This document shows, piece by piece, positions 1 through 6,124 of a DNA stretch of 6,259 bases. Within the stretch, counting starts at the first letter, position 1. Each line of letters starts with the position of its first letter. The position numbers and the translations under genes were made by a program. The notes beneath the pieces are model-generated. The model saw only the letters and a list, made by a program, of their open reading frames with translations. It was not told the DNA's origin and did no database searches. Origin of the DNA: Thermodesulfobacteriota bacterium (GTDB lineage Bacteria > Desulfobacterota > DSM-4660 > Desulfatiglandales > HGW-15); assembly GCA_025454125.1 (NCBI GenBank), contig JALOPA010000129.1, positions 1 to 6,259 on the forward strand, written 5' to 3'.

Positions 1-621
1 GATCAGGTCCTCCGCCAGCGTTTTGAGCGCCTTCGACACGGTGGATAGGCTCATGGAGTTCCTGCCCCAGCGGCTGACGAGCAGGTTCAGGCGGTTGATT
101 TCCGCGCCGATCTCCTGAACGGCGCTGAAACCTGCGCGAAGCAAGAAGACCCGGGCCACCAGGGAACTGTTCCTCTTGTAAATATTCTTAATCGGGGCGG
201 AAGAAAGAAAACGGTTTTTTCCGCCAGTGCGAAATACTGAAAAGGCTCCGGGCACAGTGACAACGCCGTTGCCGCACAGATCAAACCCGCTGATCCCTTC
301 CCGCTCCAGCTCCTGCAACTGGCTTTCACTCAGGAATGGCAGAAACAGCATGGGAAGGCCGCCCCTGGGGAGCGGCGCAGCTTTGAGCTGATTCACCCCG
401 GTCTGGAATGCCTTCGGTGTCGACAGGGCCTTGCATTCAACCAAAAATCTTGCCTTTTTTCCCCTCCAGGAGGCCTCAAGCAGGGCATCGGAACGCCGGA
501 CAGCGCCGACTCCGGGTTTGGCTTCAATAAGATGCAAAGAAAGAGGGGGCAGCTCGACCCTGCCCCTGCGGAGCAGATCGAGCATCTCCTTGATTGCTGG
601 TGTTTTCCTATATTCAGTCAT
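1..621 (-). CDS. AbiEi-like regulator/antitoxin, PD-(D/E)XK-like domain plus winged helix (partial, 3' end outside window)
   Basis: An open frame of 207 codons runs from an ATG at 621 to the window edge with no stop, so the C-terminus is missing. Residues 1-100 look like a restriction-endonuclease-type fold: Asp45, then FLVECK with Glu62 and Lys64 and a following Gln78, matching the spacing of a PD-(D/E)XK core. A middle segment reads GISGFDLCGNGVV (109-121), resembling the conserved 'yiDlaGN' stretch of AbiEi-type proteins. Residues 152-207 look like a winged helix-turn-helix, ending in SLSTVSKALKTLAEDLI as the likely recognition helix and wing. From memory this architecture fits AbiEi-like regulators of type IV toxin-antitoxin systems, but a stand-alone nuclease-fold transcription regulator is also possible. 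The start is chosen because the open frame begins here within a repeat-rich promoter region. The AGGA in front of it is only 2 nt from the ATG, so translation may depend on a very short leader. Confidence 0.72.
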   Translation of the reverse strand, partial: MTEYRKTPAIKEMLDLLRRGRVELPPLSLHLIEAKPGVGAVRRSDALLEASWRGKKARFLVECKALSTPKAFQTGVNQLKAAPLPRGGLPMLFLPFLSESQLQELEREGISGFDLCGNGVVTVPGAFSVFRTGGKNRFLSSAPIKNIYKRNSSLVARVFLLRAGFSAVQEIGAEINRLNLLVSRWGRNSMSLSTVSKALKTLAEDLI

Positions 622-658
622 ATTCCTGATTAGGAAAATACATCATTTCAGGAAAATA
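603..658. promoter_or_regulatory. Candidate operator: nested inverted and direct AGGAA repeats at the left-edge gene start
   Basis: An exact 8-bp inverted pair, TTTTCCTA (603-610) and TAGGAAAA (631-638), is centred on the ATG at 621-619. Inside it, TTCCT-GATT-AGGAA (623-636) forms a second palindrome. The 9-mer AGGAAAATA occurs twice on the plus strand (632-640 and 650-658), exactly 18 bp apart. These copies cover the predicted -10 and the spacer/-35 of the gene's promoter. Winged-helix antitoxins commonly bind repeats in their own promoter, so autorepression is a reasonable inference. Binding is not shown by the sequence. Confidence 0.5.
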
Positions 659-662
659 TCAA
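635..662 (-). promoter_or_regulatory. Predicted sigma70-like promoter for the left-edge gene
   Basis: On the minus strand, TTGATA (662-657, 5 of 6 to the -35 consensus) is followed after 16 bp by TATTTT (640-635, 4 of 6 to the -10). Transcription would begin near 628, only a few bases before the ATG at 621, giving a nearly leaderless mRNA. Both boxes overlap the AGGAAAATA repeats, as expected for a repressible promoter. Confidence 0.38.
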
Positions 663-774
663 GCTTTTTCCGCAAACTTTGTTTTGGATGGTGTTGTCAG
701 GGGGCAACGCTTAAAGACAGAGAGGAAAGTGATGAAAGGCGTCGCAGGAAAAGAAGGGCCTGAACAACCGAGGA

Positions 775-909
775 TTACTCGGTAGTTGACGCCGTATTGC
801 GTTCGCTGAGATCGAGGTACTCCACCTGAGGGGTTCTCCCGCCGGCGGCAGTTGCTGCAAAAAAGGTAACAACCGAATATCGCTCCATGGCCCGGTTCAG
901 TGCGATCAT
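775..909 (-). CDS. Small open frame (44 codons), in frame behind the third operon gene; possible small protein or gene remnant
   Basis: An ATG at 909 opens 44 codons to a TAA at 777-775. The peptide is protein-like, with MERYSVVTFFAATAAGG near its N-terminus followed by RTPQVEYLDLSERN. I recognise no family. It begins 9 nt after the TAG of the 919-1686 gene and lies in the same frame: AAT GAA AGC are the only codons between that TAG and this ATG. No good ribosome binding site precedes it; GAAAGC is the nearest purine-rich stretch. It could be a translationally coupled small protein, the remains of a fourth operon gene, the original C-terminus of its neighbour cut off by an amber mutation, or chance. 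TAG ends other genes here (1689, 6125), so TAG is an ordinary stop in this window. Confidence 0.4.
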   Translation of the reverse strand: MIALNRAMERYSVVTFFAATAAGGRTPQVEYLDLSERNTASTTE

Positions 910-918
910 GCTTTCATT

Positions 919-1686
919 CTATTCAACTTTTTTAAACAACTTTTTCAGAAACGATCTTTGTTCTTTCGCCTTTTCCCGCCAGGGGGTGAATTCCTCGGGC
1001 AGCAGTGCAACGACATCGCTGCCTTTCATGCTGAACAAATCATGGGTCAAATCCAGCTGCTGGACGACATCGATGAAGCGTGCCAGGGCCCCGGGCTTGC
1101 GCTCCGTTGTCCCGGCGCCCCTCTTGGCCCGCCCGGTCTTGGGGTCGTAATAAAGAATGGTGGCCGCGTCGATCACCCCCCGATTTGTAAACAGGGCCTG
1201 GCGGGACGCAAGCTCGATGAAAAACTGACTTGTCTGATGTATCGGACCATAGAGCAGAAGTGCGGCATTGTCTCCATGCAACTTGTAGGCATAATAGGGC
1301 CCTAGAAGGAGATGCCGGTAAAATCTTCTGAAGTCCGTATCCAGAATATAGCGATAATGGGGCCCTGCCATACGCCTGCCGGCTTTATTCACAGGACAGA
1401 CGTAATCGAAATAGAACAGGGTGAGCCAGCTCCAAAGGCCTACCTGCTGCTCTATTTGCGAGTGCGGCAACAGACGGAGAACTTCGTTGAGATACTTTCC
1501 AATGGCCAGCTTGTTCTGAAAACTCTTCGCCTCGATGGTGATTTCCAGCGGAACTCTTGCCGAGCACCACGGATCGACCAGCAACTCCTGCGGGGGTTTT
1601 CTCTCGTTGCCGCTGCGCAGTTCATCGAGATAATTCCGATAGCGGGCAATTCCTTTTTCGTTCAGGATTCTCAGTTGACTGTTCAT
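919..1686 (-). CDS. Conserved-looking protein of unknown function, DUF6339-like; third gene of the GHKL operon
   Basis: The product is 255 residues. The ATG at 1686 is chosen because it lies 2 bp after the TAG of the preceding gene; an in-frame ATG at 1746 would overlap that gene by 58 bp and add an unremarkable Ser/Arg-rich leader. Visible blocks are MNSQLRILNEKGIARYRNYL at the N-terminus, an aromatic core GLWSWLTLFYFDYVCP (83-98), YRHLLLGPYYAYKLHG (123-138), ILYYDPKTGRAKRGAG (177-192) and QLDLTHDLFSM with VALLPEEFTPW (210-236). No signal peptide or certain membrane segment is seen, and I see no known catalytic motif. From memory the block pattern resembles the uncharacterised DUF6339 family, not verified here. 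The basic tail FLKKLFKKVE ends at TAG. The tight spacing implies co-translation with the GHKL ATPase and its partner, so a shared complex or pathway is likely. Confidence 0.8.
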   Translation of the reverse strand: MNSQLRILNEKGIARYRNYLDELRSGNERKPPQELLVDPWCSARVPLEITIEAKSFQNKLAIGKYLNEVLRLLPHSQIEQQVGLWSWLTLFYFDYVCPVNKAGRRMAGPHYRYILDTDFRRFYRHLLLGPYYAYKLHGDNAALLLYGPIHQTSQFFIELASRQALFTNRGVIDAATILYYDPKTGRAKRGAGTTERKPGALARFIDVVQQLDLTHDLFSMKGSDVVALLPEEFTPWREKAKEQRSFLKKLFKKVE

Positions 1687-1688
1687 GG

Positions 1689-2459
1689 CTAATCGGCTGC
1701 TTGATGGTTTCGAATGAAGCGCTCGACAAGCTGTTGAGAGTCGCAAAACGCTTCCACGGCATCGTCAATCCATCGCCCCTTGTCCAGGGTGACCTGCTCT
1801 TCGGCGCCCGAGGGAGGCAGTGTCCTTCTACCCATGAGGCCAATGGCAAATCGGAGCCACAGGCTCATCCAGTCGTCGGGATCTGTATCCGGATCCGTGT
1901 GATCTTCCCGGATGACGATATGATCCAGGATCTGTCGCACCACCTCGGGGTAAACGAGCGCCTGGAACGATTCGTCGGTGCGGGCGATCTCCCGGATATT
2001 GTCAATTCGATTGTTCAAAAGAAGACTTGGCCATTCGCCATCCAGATCCAGCCGCCATACCGCGTGTCCCAGGTCGGCAAACTCGACGGGCAGCAGGCTT
2101 TGTTTGCCTGCATCCTCATCATCCGATCGCCGGGGCCTGACACGATCGGCCACAGCCAGGATACGCCCCCTGCCGTCGACGACTTTTACGCGAAACATGA
2201 CAAATGCGCGGGAATCCATGCCTTCGAGGGCTTGCCCCCGGGGCAAGCGGGGCTGCGACACGGTGCCGCAGGAAAACCTTCTGAGGTAGGCCCTTCGGTA
2301 CGCCTCGACAAAGAGCTTTGCGTCGAACGGCAGGGAAAGATTCTCCAGATCCAGTCCTGCATCGAAGGCAAGACTCCCATCCGGTGTCGCGTAAAGGAAG
2401 ATGTTCAGTTGCGCCCGCGGAATCTTTCGTCGGCCCGTGAAGTTAAACCTGCGGATCAT
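1689..2459 (-). CDS. Unrecognised 256-residue protein, second gene of the GHKL operon
   Basis: The ATG at 2459 overlaps the TGA of the upstream ATPase gene (ATGA, 4 bp), and an AGGA about 8 nt before it is a good ribosome binding site, so the start is secure. I do not recognise a family. The N-terminus MIRRFNFTGRRKIPRAQL is basic. Residues 17-110 alternate in a way that suggests beta-rich structure, for example AFVMFRVKVVDGRGRILAVADRV (85-107). A helical region follows: SLLLNNRIDNIREIA (145-159) and SFQALVYPEVVRQILDHIVI (164-183). An acidic linker, DHTDPDTDPDD (186-196), separates it from a helical tail with WLRFAIGLMG (201-210). No nuclease, helicase, methylase or nucleotide-binding motif is evident. 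Coupling to the ATPase suggests a stoichiometric partner, perhaps an adaptor or DNA-recognition subunit; that role is inference. Confidence 0.85.
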   Translation of the reverse strand: MIRRFNFTGRRKIPRAQLNIFLYATPDGSLAFDAGLDLENLSLPFDAKLFVEAYRRAYLRRFSCGTVSQPRLPRGQALEGMDSRAFVMFRVKVVDGRGRILAVADRVRPRRSDDEDAGKQSLLPVEFADLGHAVWRLDLDGEWPSLLLNNRIDNIREIARTDESFQALVYPEVVRQILDHIVIREDHTDPDTDPDDWMSLWLRFAIGLMGRRTLPPSGAEEQVTLDKGRWIDDAVEAFCDSQQLVERFIRNHQAAD

Positions 2460-4357
2460 GGATTCTTGTCCTGGGGAGTGACGATCTTGATTTTGAGATC
2501 GCGATTCAAGTCAAATCCCGTGATGGTCAATTGGAAGCTTGGCTGCTCCGTTGTGACTTTCAACGCATTCGGTCTCACGATGCGATACGTGAGCGCTGCA
2601 CCTTCGATTTTTATGGGAGTCTTTTCGAGGTCGAAGTCGTACGGCTTATAAAGCCGAAAGGGATTCCCCTGTCGAACGTCGTACGCCATTTCCATGTCAA
2701 TGGTTCGCGGGTAGGTCTTCGCTTCCGGATGCAAGGATAGCCGGAATCCGCTCTTGACCCGGCTCAGGAGCAATCTCGGGAGCGCTCCCGTTGGCGCAAC
2801 CAAACCATCCGTGCGGCCCGCGCCTGCCCCGTCTCTCGGTATCTTTCGATCCGATTTCATCTCTGCTCCCAGGTCCAGATCCACGTAGAAGAGATCCCGG
2901 AGCAGCTTCGCATCGCGTCCTTCGGCCGGCATGGAGAGGATGCGGATCACCTCTCGCGGACTGTTCTTGACATAACGAAGACAGGCCGGGCCGAGATTGT
3001 AGCGGTTCTTGAATTTCGGGGAGCGTTCCTGCCATTCAGTGTGGGCGGGGTTCTCGGAGTCGCCGAGAAGCTTCGACAGGGGCTTGTCGGAAACGGCCAC
3101 AATGACTCGCATGCCCTTCTGCCGCTGTGATGACACGCCGGTTACGGTAATCCCGTCCCGGATGAAATAGTCCTCGCCCCTGTCAATGAGTGCATCCCGT
3201 TCCAGAAAGAGTTTGAAGTGGGAATGCTCAACGCCCTTTTTCCGCGGCTCCACCCATAGAGGCATGCGAAAGGCAAGTCTTTCGCTCGAATCGAATCGGT
3301 GCCGCAATGGTGTCAATTGCCCGGATTCAAAGAGCGCTTCATCCCATTTGGGCGCCTTCCCTTCAGGCGGTTCCATGAGTTGGACAAGGTCTGCCTCGGT
3401 CTGTGCCAGGCACCACTTTGCGAACTCAAGGCGTCGGATCAGTGCCTTTCGATCCGGCCAGTCGGTGCTTTCGATATAGGTAAAGAGACTCTTTTCATCC
3501 AGGTCCTGCCGATTCGCTCCACCGGCTATGGTCACGGCGAGATCTCCCGAAAGGATGGGGAAGAAATACTGATTGATCACCGAACGAATCACGGACTCGA
3601 TCTCGATCTCTTCGTCGGGATAAGGAATAAGGACCGAAAGACCAGGCTGATAGGCGCGGCTGATGGAAAAATCGCTGCAGAACCGATCGATGTGTTCGGG
3701 GTCTTCGACAGGGAGGGCAAAGTCATCCTCGAATCGACCATAATATCCGTAAGGCGCGTATCGCTGGCCGTTCACCCGGTGGATTTTGAGAACGGATTGA
3801 CCCATCAGGAGGCGCCGGGTTTCGTCCTGTCGGACAGTCAGGCCGAAGAAAGAATTAATCTTTGATGCGGCCTGAAAGACGGTTTTGCCAAGGCCCCAGC
3901 GCCCTCTTGTCGTAGTCCCTTCGACGGCCCGGCCGATATTGCGCCAGAAGTAATAAAAGTCGTTCTTGGTTAATGTTTCGTCCTGGTTGCCATCGTCCCG
4001 TATGTTGCCCGCCAGCCCCCTGGTGCCAAAGTCTTCGATGAGAAGAAAGTCCATGGGACGCTCGAAGTCGACACCGTTCGCAAGGCCGCTGCTCTTCGCC
4101 TCGAGGTGGTCCCTGAGCCCATGTAGATATCGTTCGGCTGTCTCTGCACGGAGTTTCTGATCCGGCGAGGGGAAGGTGATTACGATTCTAACCTGCTGCC
4201 CGGGCATGCCGGCATCGAGGGAGTTTTGGATCGCTTCGCGGATCACGGCATCGGAAAGACTTCCCAGGATTTCCGTGGAGAAGAATTCCCCCTCGATGGG
4301 GTCCACGTTGATTTCGCCCCGGGACATTTGGCGGAAATTCCAGGTCGGTTTCTTCAT
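2456..4357 (-). CDS. GHKL-superfamily ATPase (Hsp90/MutL/MORC-like), first gene of a three-gene operon
   Basis: This 633-residue protein carries the GHKL ATP-binding fold at its N-terminus. The N-box is REAIQNSLDA (40-49), with Glu41 and Asn45 as the expected catalytic base and Mg ligand. The second motif is FLLIEDFGTRGL (104-115), with Asp109, Gly111 and Gly114 as in DxGxG. The third is GRWGLGKTVF (152-161), the G2 lid motif. All key residues look intact, so ATP-driven opening and closing of a dimer is expected from the family. The remaining ~450 residues have no domain I can name. A C-terminal stretch (about 540-633) looks beta-rich. There is no signal peptide, so it is probably cytoplasmic. 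The ATG at 4357 has only a weak upstream purine stretch, TGGAC. The gene lies downstream of a strong terminator (4434-4474), so its promoter should be in the 76 bp between them, though I find no convincing boxes. MORC-related GHKL proteins are known from prokaryotic restriction-like operons, so defence is possible. Confidence 0.9.
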   Translation of the reverse strand: MKKPTWNFRQMSRGEINVDPIEGEFFSTEILGSLSDAVIREAIQNSLDAGMPGQQVRIVITFPSPDQKLRAETAERYLHGLRDHLEAKSSGLANGVDFERPMDFLLIEDFGTRGLAGNIRDDGNQDETLTKNDFYYFWRNIGRAVEGTTTRGRWGLGKTVFQAASKINSFFGLTVRQDETRRLLMGQSVLKIHRVNGQRYAPYGYYGRFEDDFALPVEDPEHIDRFCSDFSISRAYQPGLSVLIPYPDEEIEIESVIRSVINQYFFPILSGDLAVTIAGGANRQDLDEKSLFTYIESTDWPDRKALIRRLEFAKWCLAQTEADLVQLMEPPEGKAPKWDEALFESGQLTPLRHRFDSSERLAFRMPLWVEPRKKGVEHSHFKLFLERDALIDRGEDYFIRDGITVTGVSSQRQKGMRVIVAVSDKPLSKLLGDSENPAHTEWQERSPKFKNRYNLGPACLRYVKNSPREVIRILSMPAEGRDAKLLRDLFYVDLDLGAEMKSDRKIPRDGAGAGRTDGLVAPTGALPRLLLSRVKSGFRLSLHPEAKTYPRTIDMEMAYDVRQGNPFRLYKPYDFDLEKTPIKIEGAALTYRIVRPNALKVTTEQPSFQLTITGFDLNRDLKIKIVTPQDKNP

Positions 4358-4433
4358 TGAAACGCGTCCAGCAGCTCTTGAAATTAATAATGATTGTTGC
4401 TCAGCAGTATCCTATACGACGATTTCATTCCAT

Positions 4434-4474
4434 AAAAAAGCCCGACAAGGTGAAAAATACCTTGCTCGGGCTTT
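4434..4474 (-). terminator. Strong intrinsic terminator upstream of the GHKL operon
   Basis: Arms 4437-4445 (AAAGCCCGA) and 4466-4474 (TCGGGCTTT) pair, and CAAGGT (4446-4451) pairs with ACCTTG (4459-4464). This gives a 15-bp stem with one bulged base (4465) and a 7-nt loop (4452-4458). Read on the minus strand, the stem leads into six T (4439-4434). On the plus strand only three T follow, so it is directional. It should end transcription from the ATPase gene at 5972-4788 and isolate the GHKL operon. Confidence 0.85.
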
Positions 4475-4595
4475 ATGGTATCTCAACTTCTCAATGTCCC
4501 CTCCGGATAACAGAGCGTCTCAGTAATTATCCCTATCCGACTCCGCTTATCCTCCCGGATTCCTTCTTAAGACCAACGCGCGGATTTGTCAACCG

Positions 4596-4631
4596 CTTCG
4601 TCTATTTCGTTCATTTCGTTTGTTTCGTTGG
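4596..4631 (+). repeat. Tandem array of four 9-bp units (TTTCGTTNN)
   Basis: The units are CTTCGTCTA (4596), TTTCGTTCA (4605), TTTCGTTTG (4614) and TTTCGTTGG (4623). The core TTCGT is invariant and the last two bases vary. Read on the minus strand the units are related to those of the second array at 4715-4741. Confidence 0.75.
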
Positions 4632-4740
4632 GGGGAGTTATTGGAAATCCTCCCCTGCCCTCCTTTGCAAAAGGAGGGGGTAAGAGCACTGCGCGGCAGT
4701 GACAACAATGCAGTGAGAGAAGTGAAAGAAGTGGAGGAAG
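4596..4740 (+). repeat. Composite repeat element able to fold as a cloverleaf-like structure
   Basis: Bases 4596-4630 can pair with 4740-4706. Base by base I count 23 Watson-Crick and 8 G-T pairs with 4 mismatches in 35 positions. Three mismatches fall 9 nt apart (4600, 4609, 4618), at the same place in each 9-bp unit. The enclosed bases hold three hairpins: GGGGAG 4632-4637 with CTCCCC 4650-4655; CCCTCCTTT 4658-4666 with AAAGGAGGG 4670-4678; and CACTGC 4687-4692 with GCAGTG 4696-4701. Because wobble pairs are needed, the outer stem is stable only in plus-strand RNA, antisense to both neighbours. Alternatives are a non-autonomous repeat element (MITE- or REP-like) or chance pairing between a pyrimidine-rich and a purine-rich array. 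Confidence 0.5.
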
Positions 4741-4741
4741 T
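4715..4741 (+). repeat. Tandem array of three 9-bp units (GRRRGAAGT)
   Basis: The units are GAGAGAAGT (4715), GAAAGAAGT (4724) and GGAGGAAGT (4733). Aligned with the reverse complement of the 4596-4631 array, about 6 of 9 positions agree in each full unit, so the two arrays form an inverted pair with the same 9-bp period. Confidence 0.7.
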
Positions 4742-4787
4742 CAGGCTAAACAGGGCATCGGGATTCGGGGTTCAAGGGTGCAAAGGT

Positions 4788-5972
4788 TCAGAACACCTCA
4801 CCTTCATAAAGCGCCTTCACGAAGTCGGCCACTGGCCAAACCTGGACTTCGCCGAAGCGATAGGCCCGCAAGCCGCAGTATACCCCGATCATGCGATCGA
4901 CCTTGATGCCGGTTGAGGCGGCAAGCGCCTGCATCGGCTTTTCCCATGCGCGGTCCCAACGCTCCGCCCGTTTGACCTCAATGGCGACCACGCGCGGATC
5001 GCTCCCGGGGCGCCGCTTCGACGTTTCAACGACAAAGTCGATCTCCACGCCGGCCGGCGTTCGATAATAGCTGATAAGGCGATGCTTCCGGCTGACCTCG
5101 TTGTAGACTCGAAGCTCGTGGTAAATGAGGGTCTCCAGCGCATACCCTTGCCACAAGCGGTCGGCGGGATCGCGAAGCAGCCCCGCGGCAGCGCGCGCCA
5201 CGCCGGAGTCGAACCAGTAGAATTTCGGCTGGGCCGCTTCCCTTACCTTGAGGCCGGGGCGCCAGGCGGGCAGTCGATGGCCAAGCAAGGTGTCCGAAAG
5301 GATGCCGAAGTACGTGTCCACGGTGCTGCGGGCGACGGCCGCCTCTCGGGAGATGTTCTGGGCATTGACAACTTGTCCGTTTATCTGGCCGGCAACGGCA
5401 AGGAAGCGAACGAAGGGTGGCACATTGCGGATCAGGCCTTCCGCCTGCAGCTCCTCTTTCAGGTACGTGTTGACATAGGCTGCGAGGATGTCCGCCGCAG
5501 CATCGGGCTCGTTGTGGACGAAAGGCAGCAACCCCCAGTCCAGCGCTCTATCGAAATCGAATGCCGCCCCCAGTTCGGCAGCCGAGAAGCTCTCCATGGA
5601 CAACGTCAGGGCGCGACCGGCGAGGAGATTGGCCCCTCCCCTTCGGAGCTTTCGGGCCGAGGACCCGCAGAGGCCGAAGCGCCATCGATGCGTCTCCATG
5701 AGACGATGGACTTCGTCCAGCAGGGCGGGTACTTTCTGAACCTCATCCAGCACAATCCAGGCGCCTGCCGGGCGGCGGCCGATCAGGGCCTCGAGCCGAT
5801 GAGGATCACGGGACAGCTCTAGAAAGAGTGAGGCATCCAGGAGATCCAGGCGGAAGGCGTCGGGCAGCACCTGCGTAAGCCACGTGCTTTTCCCTGTCCC
5901 TCGAGGGCCGAAGAGGAAGAAGGACCGGTCGGGCCGCTGGAGAAGACGGGGGATGACGGCAGGCTGTGTCAT
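4788..5972 (-). CDS. AAA+ ATPase with DUF4143 C-terminal domain
   Basis: This 394-residue protein has the length and layout usual for the widespread archaeal/bacterial AAA ATPases with DUF4143. Walker A is GPRGTGKST (22-30) and Walker B is IVLDE (73-77). A sensor-like GSSARKL (103-109) is followed by the GGANLLAGRA segment typical of the family. Residues 206-225 (NISREAAVARSTVDTYFGIL) resemble a helix-turn-helix. The C-terminal domain has a PD-(D/E)XK-like core: Glu280, VEIDFVV with Asp312, and AIEVKRA with Glu332 and Lys334. The physiological role of this family is poorly known. In-frame starts also exist at 5990 (ATG) and 6005 (TTG). I prefer the ATG at 5972 because a promoter at 6039-6010 would start transcription near 6003, an AAGG lies 10 nt upstream, and MTQPAVIPRLL matches the usual short N-terminus. 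It looks like a single-gene unit ended by the terminator at 4434-4474. Confidence 0.92.
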   Translation of the reverse strand: MTQPAVIPRLLQRPDRSFFLFGPRGTGKSTWLTQVLPDAFRLDLLDASLFLELSRDPHRLEALIGRRPAGAWIVLDEVQKVPALLDEVHRLMETHRWRFGLCGSSARKLRRGGANLLAGRALTLSMESFSAAELGAAFDFDRALDWGLLPFVHNEPDAAADILAAYVNTYLKEELQAEGLIRNVPPFVRFLAVAGQINGQVVNAQNISREAAVARSTVDTYFGILSDTLLGHRLPAWRPGLKVREAAQPKFYWFDSGVARAAAGLLRDPADRLWQGYALETLIYHELRVYNEVSRKHRLISYYRTPAGVEIDFVVETSKRRPGSDPRVVAIEVKRAERWDRAWEKPMQALAASTGIKVDRMIGVYCGLRAYRFGEVQVWPVADFVKALYEGEVF

Positions 5973-6009
5973 ATGCGATTTGCCTTGCATGTTGTAATAT
6001 TTCAATGCA

Positions 6010-6039
6010 AATCTACATTGTGCTATGCAGCAGCGTCAA
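6010..6039 (-). promoter_or_regulatory. Predicted sigma70-like promoter for the DUF4143 ATPase gene
   Basis: On the minus strand, TTGACG (6039-6034, 5 of 6 to the -35) and TAGATT (6015-6010, 4 of 6 to the -10) are separated by 18 bp. Transcription would begin near 6003 and leave a leader of about 30 nt before the ATG at 5972. The spacing supports that start over the TTG at 6005. Confidence 0.45.
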
Positions 6040-6124
6040 GCTCTTTTTCATCGCCTCGCGCGGCCGGTTCTTCACGTATTCTGGAATAAGAGGGCATGGC
6101 GCTGGGCTGCAGTAAAGAGTTCCT

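Larger units (their letters stand above)
4475..4787. other. Intergenic region of about 310 bp without a protein gene
   Basis: No convincing coding frame is present on either strand. The right part (4595-4741) holds the repeat/hairpin element listed separately. The left part (4475-4595) has a loose inverted pair, GGATAA (4505-4510) and TTATCC (4527-4532), with another TTATCC at 4547-4552, but no further clear signal. If the terminator at 4434-4474 serves the gene ending at 4788, the whole region is its 3' untranslated RNA on the minus strand. Confidence 0.7.

Noticed and set aside
87..329. Minus-strand 80-codon frame with a cysteine-rich N-terminus
   Set aside because: It is an out-of-frame shadow of the AbiEi-like gene that runs through the same bases and has recognisable domains.
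767..783. ACCGAG/CTCGGT hairpin (6-bp stem, 5-nt loop) as terminator of the GHKL operon
   Set aside because: The stem is short and no T-run follows on the minus strand; it may still add weak structure at the end of the small frame.
919..921. TAG as a pyrrolysine codon extending the third operon protein
   Set aside because: TAG ends other genes in this window, including the old-yellow-enzyme gene at its normal family end, and no supporting element is recognisable after it.
1557..2651. Long plus-strand open frame of 364 codons opposite the second and third operon genes
   Set aside because: It is antisense to two tightly coupled minus-strand genes, crosses both of their boundaries, has no family-like motif, and fits as a by-product of the GC-rich codons on the other strand.
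4658..4678. CCCTCCTTT/AAAGGAGGG hairpin as a terminator for the DUF4143 ATPase gene
   Set aside because: No T-tract follows on either strand; the hairpin at 4434-4474 is far better, and this one fits as part of the composite repeat.
5082..5822. Plus-strand open frame of 246 codons opposite the DUF4143 ATPase gene
   Set aside because: It is fully antisense to a gene with clear Walker A, Walker B and PD-(D/E)XK-like motifs and shows no recognisable protein features.
6023..6097. 24-residue open frame after the old-yellow-enzyme gene, in frame past its TAG
   Set aside because: The enzyme ends naturally at [10 protein letters not shown], and the frame has no ribosome binding site and overlaps the predicted ATPase promoter, so chance is the simplest explanation.
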